Shown: piece by piece, positions 53,065-61,533 of the stretch | Position numbering within the stretch: the first letter of the stretch is position 1 | How the letters are laid out: each line of letters opens with the position of its first letter | NCBI GenBank assembly: GCA_028289345.1 | Contig: JANQQL010000010.1 | Span: 124,001 to 188,000, forward strand | Source of the DNA: Planctomycetota bacterium | GTDB lineage: Bacteria > Planctomycetota > B15-G4 > SIAN01 | DNA: 64,000 bases | Direction of reading: 5' to 3' | Program-made: the position numbers and the translations under genes | The notes under the pieces: model-generated | Told to the model about the DNA's origin: nothing | Databases searched by the model: none | What the model saw: the letters and a program-made list of their open reading frames with translations, nothing else

Positions 53065-53078
53065 GCCGAGTTCTCGGC
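53065..53078. terminator. Short hairpin between convergent genes
   Basis: GCCGAG at 53065-53070 and CTCGGC at 53073-53078 can pair around a very short loop, in the gap between the sigma gene stop and the convergent kinase stop. There is no T-run, so this is a weak candidate. Confidence 0.3.
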
Positions 53079-53177
53079 CCGCGACTCGGAAGATGGTCTC
53101 CCCGGGATCGGTCCCGAGGCCAACGTCCCTCGACCGCGAGAGGTCCGATGGAGCGACAAGCAGAAGTCGGGCGTTCG

Positions 53178-56100
53178 CTAGCGTCCGTCGATCCGACGAC
53201 CGGTGACAACCGCCTCGAAGAAATCGTCCCCGGTGACCTCGGCCTGCTGCTCAAACTCACGAACCGCATTTCGCAAACCGAATGGAACTTGCTCGGGCTC
53301 GAGCCAGCGGCTCTCGATCACGCGACAGCAATCCAAGTAGACCTCTCGACCCGCTTCTCGATTGCCGCAGGCATCGGCCGCACGGGCTTCCGCCAGGCGG
53401 GCCGACAACAGGTAAGGGTGATCTTCGGTCAGCAACCCTCGCAAAGATGCGACCGCCGAAGACGCTCTCTGGTGAGCTTCGAAGCTCTCCCCCCGTGCCA
53501 AGAGAGACCGCGACCACTGCAGCATCGCCGCACCCAGCTGGCGCTCGTCGTCCAGAGGCTCGAGGATTTCGACCACCTGGGACCAGCATTCATCCGCGGC
53601 CTCGCCTTCCCCACGGGCACTTTGGTTCTTGGCCAGACTCGAAAGGACGTCTGCGTGATACACCGTTCCTGCGCCGACCACGGACTCGGTGATCTCGAGA
53701 GACTCGGTCAGCAGCTCTCGGGCTTCCTCCAATTTCCCCTGATCGCTGAGTACATCTCCCAGTTGCCGGAGCACGGCAGCCACTTGGTGGTGGGCGCGAG
53801 GAAAGTAGGCATCCCGAACCGCCAACGCTTCCCGCAGCGCCCGTTCCGCCTTTTCCAAGTCCCCCATGGCCTTCGCCAAATGCGCAACGTTGCACAAGCT
53901 GTCTGCACAGTACGGATGAGTCCGCCCAAACACTCGACGGCGCATCTCAAGAGCTCCATCGAGCATCGGCTCGGCTGCTTCGTATTCGCCTTGCAGCATC
54001 AGACAGCGACCCAAGAGGTCCTCGGCCTCGGCAACATCTGCATGCTGGGGACCATGCACCCGAATGGCGGATGCGCGGGCCTTCTCGAGAAGGGCTCGAC
54101 CTTCCTTCAGATCCCGACCGCTCACGACGAAGCCAAGTCGACGCAATGTGTAGTTCGTCTCTGGATGATCCAGCGAGAACTTCGCTTCTTGGATGTCGAG
54201 GACCTCGCGATAGAGGGATTCTGCTTCTGAGGCATCACCTTTGACCAAAGCGATCCCTGCCATCACCGTCAAGCTACGCGCCACGCTTGGATGATCGTCT
54301 CCGAACAACTCCTGGCGAATGTCCAGAGACTCCCAACAAAGCCGCTCTGCTTCTTCGTAGTCGCCTTGGTCATGAATCAGAATGGCGAGGTTGCAAAGGG
54401 TCTCGGCGATCATGGGGTGGACTTCGGGAAACGCCTCGCGACGAGTTTCCAGGACCTGGTAGTAAAAATCGACCGCCTCCTCCACCTCCCCTCGTTGCGA
54501 CATGATTCCGGCCAGTCGATTGCGGCAAAGTGCCGTGTTCGGATGATCGCCGCCGAACGACTCTTCGAAGATCGCCAGTGCGCGGCGAACGAAGTCCTCC
54601 GCCCCACGCACGTCTCCCCGGTCGCTGCGAACCAGGCTGAGCCCACCAAGAGCAAGCCCCACCAGCGGATGATTCTCGCCCAACCGGCGCTGACGGATCT
54701 CCAGGGAACGCAGGTAACACTTCTCTGATTCATCCACCTTGCCGACGATTCTCAGAACAGAGCCCAAGCTTCCGAAATTCGTCGCCAGCCCTTCCTCTCC
54801 GATGTCTCCGGCCTCCTCACAAATCGAAATCGATTGACGAAGGAACGACTCTGCAGAGACGTACTCGGCCCTTCGAGTGAACACCATGGCGAGTTCGTGG
54901 AGAGTGCCGGCGACCGCAATGTGCCGGGGCCCCAGAATGCGTCGACGTTGTTCCAACGCTTCCCGAAGGAGTTCTTCGGCTTCGTCGTAGGCGCCGGTGT
55001 GGGACAACAGTCCCCCCAGTTCGTGCAGCGTTTCCGCAATGCTTTCATCGTTCTCGCCGAACACTTGCCGGGCGATGAGAACAGCCTTGCGAAGATGGGA
55101 ACTCGCTTCCTGGTAAGCACCGAGTCTCACATAGGCCCGCCCAAACGTCTGACGAATCAGCGCTTCGGCCTCCGGCGACAATCCCTTGGGATCGACAATT
55201 CGTTGCGACGCCATGTCGACGAGTTGACGAAGCTCGGTCAACTGCGCCTCGCCATTCGCCTCCATCAGCATGCCTTCGAAGACGTCGGCCACCTGTTCCG
55301 CCCGTTCGTCCGCGGCAACCGCCTTGGCTCTTTCCCGCTGAGCTTGCAACGCTTGCCACGCTCCTCCAATCACGGCGACCACCAACAGCGCGGCTGCCAC
55401 GAAAGCCACTCGATGTCGCCGCCAGCTCCTCCCCAACCGCTCCGAAACACTCTCTTCCGTCGCCAGGACCGGCTGGCCGTGGCGGTAGCGCCGCAAGTCG
55501 GCCTCCAACTCGTGAGCGGTCCGATATCGCCGATCCGCCTCGTGGCGCAGGGCGGTTGACAGCACCGCGTCCATTTCGCGAGAGACTTCTGGGCAAAGCG
55601 CACTGACTCGAATCGTCGCCCCCGCTCTGCGTCGAAATGCCTCCCCCGCCAGCAACTCGAACAAGACCAACCCCAAGGAGTACACATCGCTGGCCGGCCC
55701 CACGGATTCCCCGGCGACTTGTTCCGGGCTTGCGTAACGGGGAGTGAACGGCCGAGGCGTGTCGGGCTTGGTGGTGGCGGCGTCTCTCTCCGGATCGAGA
55801 ATCTTGGCGATCCCGAAGTCCAACAGTTTGACCACTCCCTCTTGGGTCACCAGGATGTTGCTGGGCTTGATGTCACGATGAACGACCAGTTGTTCGTGAG
55901 CGGCATGCGCCGCGGAACAAACTTTCTCGAACAACTCCAGCTTCGGTTCCACACCAAGGTCGCCCGACTCACAAAACTCGTCAATGGGGCGCCCCTCCAC
56001 GTATTCCATGACCAGGTAGGGCAATCCGTCGCCTGTCGAACCCGCATCCAGCAATCGCGCGATGTGTGGATGATTCAGCAGCGCCAGGGACTCTCGCTCG

Positions 56101-56513
56101 GTCTGGAAACGACGCAGAACGTCTTCCGTATCCATGCCTCGCTTCAGAATCTTCAACGCGACCGGTTCCCGCAAAGAACCAACGGTTCTCTGGGCGAGGT
56201 AAACGTCTCCCATCCCGCCGGAGCCCAGCTCGCGAATCAACCGATACGGCCCCACGTGTTGGTCAACTCGCGTCGCCCCGCCGATGGACTGCAGAAGTCC
56301 CGCAGCCAGCCGATCCTTCGGGGGCTCTACGAACTGGTCGTGAGGATCGTGGTGAGAAAGAAGAGACTGCACCTCTTGGCGCAGCCGCACGTCATCCCCA
56401 CAGAGGTGGACCAGGGCCGACTCTCGGTCTTCCGGGGGAAGCTTCAGGAGGGCATGAAACACTCGCTTGGTTTCTTGCCAGCGAAGCGGCGACGAGTCAC
56501 CGTGGTCATTCAT
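53178..56513 (-). CDS. Transmembrane Ser/Thr protein kinase with large TPR domain, in a sigma-factor operon
   Basis: 1111 residues. Kinase features: glycine loop LGSGGMG (about 96-102), Lys in VALK (121), HRDIKPSN (about 212-219), DFG (232-234), and RYASPEQVAGE in place of the usual GTxxYMSPEQ. A hydrophobic segment (VAFVAAALLVVAVIGGAW) lies near residue 390. About 700 residues of kinesin-light-chain-type TPR repeats follow. The ATG overlaps the end of the upstream sigma factor gene by 8 bases, so the pair is co-translated. The catalytic residues are intact. The short N-terminal helical region before the kinase is common in planctomycetal kinases of this class. Confidence 0.92.
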   Translation of the reverse strand: MNDHGDSSPLRWQETKRVFHALLKLPPEDRESALVHLCGDDVRLRQEVQSLLSHHDPHDQFVEPPKDRLAAGLLQSIGGATRVDQHVGPYRLIRELGSGGMGDVYLAQRTVGSLREPVALKILKRGMDTEDVLRRFQTERESLALLNHPHIARLLDAGSTGDGLPYLVMEYVEGRPIDEFCESGDLGVEPKLELFEKVCSAAHAAHEQLVVHRDIKPSNILVTQEGVVKLLDFGIAKILDPERDAATTKPDTPRPFTPRYASPEQVAGESVGPASDVYSLGLVLFELLAGEAFRRRAGATIRVSALCPEVSREMDAVLSTALRHEADRRYRTAHELEADLRRYRHGQPVLATEESVSERLGRSWRRHRVAFVAAALLVVAVIGGAWQALQAQRERAKAVAADERAEQVADVFEGMLMEANGEAQLTELRQLVDMASQRIVDPKGLSPEAEALIRQTFGRAYVRLGAYQEASSHLRKAVLIARQVFGENDESIAETLHELGGLLSHTGAYDEAEELLREALEQRRRILGPRHIAVAGTLHELAMVFTRRAEYVSAESFLRQSISICEEAGDIGEEGLATNFGSLGSVLRIVGKVDESEKCYLRSLEIRQRRLGENHPLVGLALGGLSLVRSDRGDVRGAEDFVRRALAIFEESFGGDHPNTALCRNRLAGIMSQRGEVEEAVDFYYQVLETRREAFPEVHPMIAETLCNLAILIHDQGDYEEAERLCWESLDIRQELFGDDHPSVARSLTVMAGIALVKGDASEAESLYREVLDIQEAKFSLDHPETNYTLRRLGFVVSGRDLKEGRALLEKARASAIRVHGPQHADVAEAEDLLGRCLMLQGEYEAAEPMLDGALEMRRRVFGRTHPYCADSLCNVAHLAKAMGDLEKAERALREALAVRDAYFPRAHHQVAAVLRQLGDVLSDQGKLEEARELLTESLEITESVVGAGTVYHADVLSSLAKNQSARGEGEAADECWSQVVEILEPLDDERQLGAAMLQWSRSLLARGESFEAHQRASSAVASLRGLLTEDHPYLLSARLAEARAADACGNREAGREVYLDCCRVIESRWLEPEQVPFGLRNAVREFEQQAEVTGDDFFEAVVTGRRIDGR

Positions 56514-57087
56514 CGCGCACTGCCCTTCGCAACCACGCCCTCGCCATCGCCCACTCTCTCTCCACACTGCGCTTCGGAACTTCCAGCACGTCCGAGATCT
56601 CCTGCATCGTGAGACCACCGAAGAATCGCAGTTCGATGATTCGCGCTGGCAGTGGATCCAGCTCGGCCAACCTCGTCAACGCCTCGTCTAGCGCAACGAG
56701 ATCCCACGACCGCTCTTCGAACACCACCAACGTTTCGTCCAATGGCAGGGTTCGGCCACTGCCCCGCTTCAGGCAGCGGTGCCGTCGCGCGTGATTGACC
56801 AGCACCTGACGCATCGCTCGCGTGGCAATCTGCAAGAACCGCGCCCGATCGGCGAGAGGCACCGACTGTTGCAAAAGGTGCAAGTATGTCTCGTGCACCA
56901 GCGCGGTCGGCTGCAAGGTGTGATTGACCCGTTCCGAAAGGAGGAACCGCTTCGCCAGCGCATGAACCTCGTCATAGACCAGTGGGATCCAGTGGGTCGC
57001 CACCTTCTGCACATCGGCTCCCATCAACGGCGACTCCGATTCGCGAGAAGTCGGAGGAGAGGTCGGTGATGGTTGACGATTTGCCAT
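56506..57087 (-). CDS. ECF-type sigma factor (kinase-linked, TIGR02999-like)
   Basis: 193 residues. Region 2 is in LVYDEVHALAKRFLLSERVNHTLQPTALVHETYLHLLQ, with the LQPTALVHETYL block characteristic of the planctomycetal Sig-70_X6/TIGR02999 group. Region 4 is in LDPLPARIIELRFFGGLTMQEISDVLEVPKRSVEREWAMARAWL with a helix-turn-helix. The ATG at 57087 has only a weak ribosome binding site; an ATG at 57024 with an upstream GGAG is an alternative. The stop overlaps the kinase start by 8 bases, which ties expression of the sigma factor and kinase. The signal path is inferred, not shown. Confidence 0.87.
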   Translation of the reverse strand: MANRQPSPTSPPTSRESESPLMGADVQKVATHWIPLVYDEVHALAKRFLLSERVNHTLQPTALVHETYLHLLQQSVPLADRARFLQIATRAMRQVLVNHARRHRCLKRGSGRTLPLDETLVVFEERSWDLVALDEALTRLAELDPLPARIIELRFFGGLTMQEISDVLEVPKRSVEREWAMARAWLRRAVRDE

Positions 57088-57296
57088 GGCGAGCTTTCTT
57101 GCGCTGATTCCACTCTGATGCCCGCCGAAAGCAGGCAATGCGCCCGACCTTTTTTCGATTTTCCTGGCGGAGCCGGTCGGCGGATCTTGCAGAGACAGCA
57201 GCCCTCGGATTGCCAATCGACGGTCGTGGAAACCGTCGATCGCCGGGGGGATCACTGCATTGTACTCATCCTCGGCTGATTGATAAGGCACCCCCC

Positions 57297-58433
57297 ATGA
57301 ATGGACCCACGGCGCGACTGGTGCTGGCGCTACTGATCTCGCTCGGCTGCATGATCGAAACTCGGGCTTCCGATCCGCCCCTTTGCTACCGCATGAAGCG
57401 TCTGGCCGACTTGGACTCGGTGCTTCGACGCGCGGTGGCTTGCAGTCTCAACGACGCCGGAGAAGTGACCGGCCTGATCTCCTCCGACATCGAACCCTTT
57501 GCCCGGCCGTTCGTTTGGAGTCCACGGGGCGGCACCAAGATCTTGCCAATCCCTCCAGGGCTGACTCGCGGCTTCGCCTACGACATCAACAACCAAGGGG
57601 TCGTGTGCGGATCGTTCTGGAGCCAGAAGACCGGGCACGTCGGCTTCCTTTGGTCCACGCGAAACCGCATCGCAGCCCCTCTGACATTGCTTCCCGGCAT
57701 CAAGCCCTCAGCCTTGAGCAACCGAATGGAAGGTGGCGGCATCATCGTCGGCGGCACGCGCACCGAGGGAATCCCGGAACTCGTGGTTTGGATTGCGGGA
57801 AACCTGACAACGGTCAAGTTCTCCGGCATGGATTTCACCCCCGGCACGAACGAAATCAACGACATCAACTCCGATGGGGTGGTGGTGGGAACGTTGACTC
57901 GGGAGGACGACTTCAAGGCCACGCCGTTTCGCTGGACCGCCCAGGGGGACGGGCAATCCCTGGCCCTCAGTGCTGATCCACTGCCCACTCCTCCCGACTA
58001 CTTCCTTGGCAGAGCCTACGGGATCAACGACCGCGGGGACATCGTCGGCAGCATGGCCGATTTGTTCGATGACAGCGTGGCCTCTTGGCAAGCCCCCGAT
58101 CTCGAATTCGTCGACCTCGGACAGGCAGGCCCGTTCGAACTGGTCTCAAGAGCCCTCGCCATCAACAACAAGCGTTTTCTCGTGGGCTACTCCCCCAACG
58201 ATCATCCGTTGGGTCTGGACACCCCTTGGCTGTACGCGGAGGGCCAGTTCCACGACATGAACCGGCTCGTTCACGACATTCCACCGGGAGTCGAGATCTA
58301 TCGAGCGTGGGACATCAACAACGAAGCCCAGGCCCTGGTGCATTTGGTCAGCCATGGCGCCCCGACCGCCTTTGACTGGGCAATCCTGGAACCCGATTTC
58401 GGGGGAGGTTGTTCGGGAGGAACCAAGCCCTGA
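57297..58433 (+). CDS. Secreted HAF-type repeat protein
   Basis: 378 residues. A signal peptide ends near ETRAS. The body has repeats of the HAF/extracellular beta-propeller type, each with an asparagine-containing turn (LNDAGEVTGLIS, INNQGVVCGSFWS, INSDGVVVGTLT, INDRGDIVGSMAD, INNEAQALVHL). These repeats form a propeller. There is no enzymatic motif. The ATG has AAGG about 9 bases upstream. It is divergent from the sigma/kinase operon and close behind it is a second propeller protein gene, 50 bases away, so the two may be co-transcribed. Confidence 0.75.
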   Translation: MNGPTARLVLALLISLGCMIETRASDPPLCYRMKRLADLDSVLRRAVACSLNDAGEVTGLISSDIEPFARPFVWSPRGGTKILPIPPGLTRGFAYDINNQGVVCGSFWSQKTGHVGFLWSTRNRIAAPLTLLPGIKPSALSNRMEGGGIIVGGTRTEGIPELVVWIAGNLTTVKFSGMDFTPGTNEINDINSDGVVVGTLTREDDFKATPFRWTAQGDGQSLALSADPLPTPPDYFLGRAYGINDRGDIVGSMADLFDDSVASWQAPDLEFVDLGQAGPFELVSRALAINNKRFLVGYSPNDHPLGLDTPWLYAEGQFHDMNRLVHDIPPGVEIYRAWDINNEAQALVHLVSHGAPTAFDWAILEPDFGGGCSGGTKP

Positions 58434-58484
58434 GCCCTTCGCCGGTTTTCTGAGAGTTCCCCCCCCCAACTCGTGAGACGTCCG

Positions 58485-59849
58485 ATGCTCCGATTTTTCT
58501 TGCCAGCTTCCTTCCTGGTTCTCTTCTCGTCCCACGCTTCTGCCCAGCTCACCAACAACTGGGTCGAATCGTTCGGTGGAAATGCCACCGATCGGATCTT
58601 GGACGCGGCCCCCGCTGCTTTCGGTGGCACCTTTGTGATCGGCACCACTCGGTCCTTTGGTCAAGGGTTTACCGACGCATGGATGGCCCTGGTGAACTCC
58701 AGTGGAACTCCGGTCTGGGAACAAGCACTTGGCGGCACGAGCGCGGAGGACTTGTCAGCGGTCGTAGCCACTCCGGACGGAGGATGCATCGCAGTCGGCT
58801 CAACGAGCTCGTTCGGAGCTGGCGGAGAGGACGGATGGGTGGTCAAGCTTGCCTCCAACGGTTCGGTCCAGTGGCAGCGGACCTACGGCGGTGCCGGGGA
58901 CGAGCGGTTCACCACGGTCGACGTGGTCAAGTCCAATGACTTCGCACCGGCGTACTACGTTGGCGGAGTCGCGGAATTCGGGGATTCCAAACTGGACGTG
59001 TGGATCCTCAAGCTCAGCTCCAGCGGCGGCATCACCTGGCAACTCAACTACGCAGGAGAAGAGAACGACTCCCTTGCAAACTTGGCGGCCACGGATTCTG
59101 GATTCGCGTTCGTGGCGAACTCCAATTCGAGCTTCACCCAAAACGCCGCCCTGGTCCCGACCATCCCGTTCTTCCGGCCATGGATCGTGACCTTGCACCC
59201 GGACGGGAAGCCGGATCTCCAGCGGACCATCAACTACAGTGGCGGCGACGCCATCAATGACATCCTCCCGGTGAAAGGGGGATATGTATTGGCGGGCGAG
59301 ATTCACGCCATGGCATTCGAGCGGGGCGACGTTTGGGTTCGCAAGATCGACCTTTCGTTGAACTCGGTTTGGGATCGTCGATATGGCGACCACACTTGGA
59401 CGTTCTTCGATGGCGGTGCCCGAGTCCGTGCGATCCAAGGCGGTTTCCTAGTCGCGGGCAGCACCTCGACTGCAGGAGCAGGGAGCGACGACCTCTACCT
59501 GTTGCGACTCGACAACTCCGGAAACCGAGTGGGCGATCGGACTTTGGGTGGCAGCGGCTTCGACGGTGGGACCGCGCTGGTCGTTCATGGGCGTCACGCC
59601 GTCGTTGGCGGGTTCTTCCAGCCGGGTTCGTTGCAGCCGGCGGACGGTTACCTGGCCCGGGTCCCTCTTCCCGGGCTCTCGACGAGTTTCTCCGACTGCC
59701 CGCCAGTCTTTCCCACGAGCCCCAACGACTGGACCTCGGTTCTTGCCGAAGGTGTTCCCGAAGTCGAACCGACGATCACGACCGCTGTGACCTCTTCCAG
59801 CGCGGCCATCCTCACTCCCCTTTCGACTCGCACTGTTCTCTGTCCCTGA
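58485..59849 (+). CDS. Secreted SBBP-like beta-propeller protein
   Basis: 454 residues. The ATG at 58485 begins a signal peptide ending near HASAQ; a GTG 12 bases upstream is possible, and neither has a strong ribosome binding site. The mature protein has repeated blades in which a line such as GTTRSFGQGFTDAWMALVNSSG or GSTSSFGAGGEDGWVVKLASNG is followed by a W-x-x-x-x-GG turn, the pattern of SBBP/Kelch-like propellers in secreted bacterial proteins. The C-terminus is Ser/Thr-rich. It follows another secreted propeller gene by 50 bases and is probably co-expressed with it. Confidence 0.78.
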   Translation: MLRFFLPASFLVLFSSHASAQLTNNWVESFGGNATDRILDAAPAAFGGTFVIGTTRSFGQGFTDAWMALVNSSGTPVWEQALGGTSAEDLSAVVATPDGGCIAVGSTSSFGAGGEDGWVVKLASNGSVQWQRTYGGAGDERFTTVDVVKSNDFAPAYYVGGVAEFGDSKLDVWILKLSSSGGITWQLNYAGEENDSLANLAATDSGFAFVANSNSSFTQNAALVPTIPFFRPWIVTLHPDGKPDLQRTINYSGGDAINDILPVKGGYVLAGEIHAMAFERGDVWVRKIDLSLNSVWDRRYGDHTWTFFDGGARVRAIQGGFLVAGSTSTAGAGSDDLYLLRLDNSGNRVGDRTLGGSGFDGGTALVVHGRHAVVGGFFQPGSLQPADGYLARVPLPGLSTSFSDCPPVFPTSPNDWTSVLAEGVPEVEPTITTAVTSSSAAILTPLSTRTVLCP

Positions 59850-59951
59850 TGTCCTGATCTTCCCATTCAAGAAATCGTGGAGCGACGTTCGCGAGACGGG
59901 ATCGGAGCGAGCGGAACAACCCGAACTTGCGACGTCGCTACTTTCGAGGGC

Positions 59952-59986
59952 CCTGGCCACCTCGCCTTTCTGGCGAGGTGGCCAGG
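59952..59986. terminator. Strong hairpin between convergent genes
   Basis: A perfect 15-bp inverted repeat (59952-59966 and 59972-59986) with a 5-base TTTCT loop lies in the gap between the propeller gene and the convergent small gene. No T-run follows on the plus strand; on the minus strand a TTTT precedes rather than follows it. It may be a terminator or a short REP-type element: its centre shares the 10-mer TTTCTGGCGA with the palindrome at 43476-43524. Confidence 0.6.
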
Positions 59987-60068
59987 AAAACCCGACTCGC
60001 TTTGAAATCGAGAATCCTCTCAGGAAACTCGATTTCGAGGATCGTCGCCAGCCGGGGAACCTCGTTCG

Positions 60069-60545
60069 TCAATCCCCCTCAGGACGCTGCTCGATCTGGT
60101 GAGCTCCCCGTACCGCCAGATCCCCCCAAGGAGCGGGCAACGTCGCGCCGAGATCCGCGAGAACTGACGCCACTTCTTCGGGGGAGCGACTCGAAATCTT
60201 CTTCCGATGGTGGACGGCGCCAGCTGCGAGGGAGAGGTAGTAGGCAGTGACTGCGGCCACCCGATCCTCCGACACCTCTGTTTCCTCGAACCGGTTGCGA
60301 CAGCGCTGCTTGAGGGAAACCAGGGATTCCAGGGGAGTGGGCAATAGCAAGTCATCGCGACAACAGCCCACCACCACCAGCATGCGATCCAGAAATTGGT
60401 TCACCCAGCTCTCATCCTTCGCTTCCAAAACCTGGTCGATGAGCCGGTCGACGACACGAGTGGGTCCTCGCATTCCAAGATCGAGCAACGCCTGGAGTCG
60501 CGCCGGATCCTCGTCCGGCCGGGGCGAACGTCGCTCTTCCATCAT
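60069..60545 (-). CDS. Small protein of unknown function, coupled to a sigma factor
   Basis: 158 residues, acidic and helical, without a membrane segment or Cys/His cluster. Its start (MMEERRSP) overlaps the stop of the upstream sigma-like gene (ATGA), so the two are translationally coupled. I recognise no family. The position directly behind a sigma factor makes a soluble regulator or anti-sigma role possible, but the sequence alone does not show this. Confidence 0.6.
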   Translation of the reverse strand: MMEERRSPRPDEDPARLQALLDLGMRGPTRVVDRLIDQVLEAKDESWVNQFLDRMLVVVGCCRDDLLLPTPLESLVSLKQRCRNRFEETEVSEDRVAAVTAYYLSLAAGAVHHRKKISSRSPEEVASVLADLGATLPAPWGDLAVRGAHQIEQRPEGD

Positions 60546-61240
60546 TGAAATCCCGGGGGAAGGGACGCGAGATCCTCTCGGATCGACCGCAATTCCCCAT
60601 CGATCTCGTGCTCCAGGGCCCCTTCCTGCTTGACCAACTCGCGGAGCGAACGAACGAAGTGGAGGCGCGCGGTCCGAGCCATACTCGCGGCGCGCACTTC
60701 GTCCACGCCATGCTTCGGCGCAATTTCGTGATAGGGACGCCCTTCGATCTGGTGGCTTTCGAACAGGGCGAAGTGATCAGAGAGCCCTCTCTGTTGACAG
60801 CGATCTCGAGTACGTTTCCATGCCACTCGGACCGCGTTCCTCGCAAAGATTCCGTTGGCCAGCTGGTCTGGTTCCGGCGCGGGGTCGGCCAAGTCGGGAG
60901 GAACCGAGCTCACCTGTCGTTCACGCACTCGCTTGCGCCACTGCTCCAAGAGATACATGCGAAATCCCGCGATGAGCCAGTGACGCAACCGTTTTCCGCT
61001 CGCCGCCCATTGCACCAAGTACTGCTCTCGTGACAAGCGATCCGCGAAGAATCCATCCACGAGTTCTTCGGAATCCCCCACTTTCCGGAACGGAGTCTTC
61101 CTGACGTAGCGATCAAGTCCGTCACGGTACAGCTCCATCACGTGGTGATTGACTTCACGACGTCCCTCTTCCCCGCGAGCCAGACGACTCGCGATCCAGG
61201 TATTCCAGGTCTGGGTGGGAAATGGGTCCGGACGGTGCAT
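60542..61240 (-). CDS. Divergent sigma-70-like factor
   Basis: 232 residues. Region 2-like sequence is seen in RKVGDSEELVDGFFADRLSREQYLVQWAASGKRLRHWLIAGFRMYLLEQWRK, the pattern of the planctomycetal sigma group that starts with W-x-x-W and GFFA(D/R). The region 4-like part (HQIEGRPYHEIAPKHGVDEVRAASMARTARL) is less canonical. The ATG at 61240 is the first start that leaves a reasonable N-terminus; the longer frame is Arg/Ser-rich. It diverges from the kinase-FGE gene, with about 290 bases between, and is followed by a coupled small gene. Calling it a sigma factor is well supported by layout, less so by region 4. Confidence 0.7.
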   Translation of the reverse strand: MHRPDPFPTQTWNTWIASRLARGEEGRREVNHHVMELYRDGLDRYVRKTPFRKVGDSEELVDGFFADRLSREQYLVQWAASGKRLRHWLIAGFRMYLLEQWRKRVRERQVSSVPPDLADPAPEPDQLANGIFARNAVRVAWKRTRDRCQQRGLSDHFALFESHQIEGRPYHEIAPKHGVDEVRAASMARTARLHFVRSLRELVKQEGALEHEIDGELRSIREDLASLPPGFQ

Positions 61241-61533
61241 ATTCCGAGCTTTGCCTTTACAGAGACTCGTGGACGGAAACGATGAGCTCGATTCTGGAGA
61301 TTTTCTTCGCCTGCACCACAGAAAGCCAGTCGACCGCACAGAACTCTTCGGATCCACGGTTCCTCGACGGTTCGCAAGCAACGTTCCGGGGATGGAAATC
61401 GCCACAACGACGAATCGAGTCGATCGGCCTTTGCTAGAGAATCTCACGCCCTCGTCCACCGAACGACTCCGTCCGGTACCCCGAAGGGAACCCTTGTTTC
61501 GCCTCGGACTTGTGCCATTCTTTCTTCGTGACG
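61241..61533. promoter_or_regulatory. Divergent control region between sigma-like factor and kinase-FGE gene
   Basis: About 290 bases hold the two divergent promoters. No clear -35/-10 pair was recognised and no coding frame is supported. The position suggests that the sigma-like factor could act here. Confidence 0.35.
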
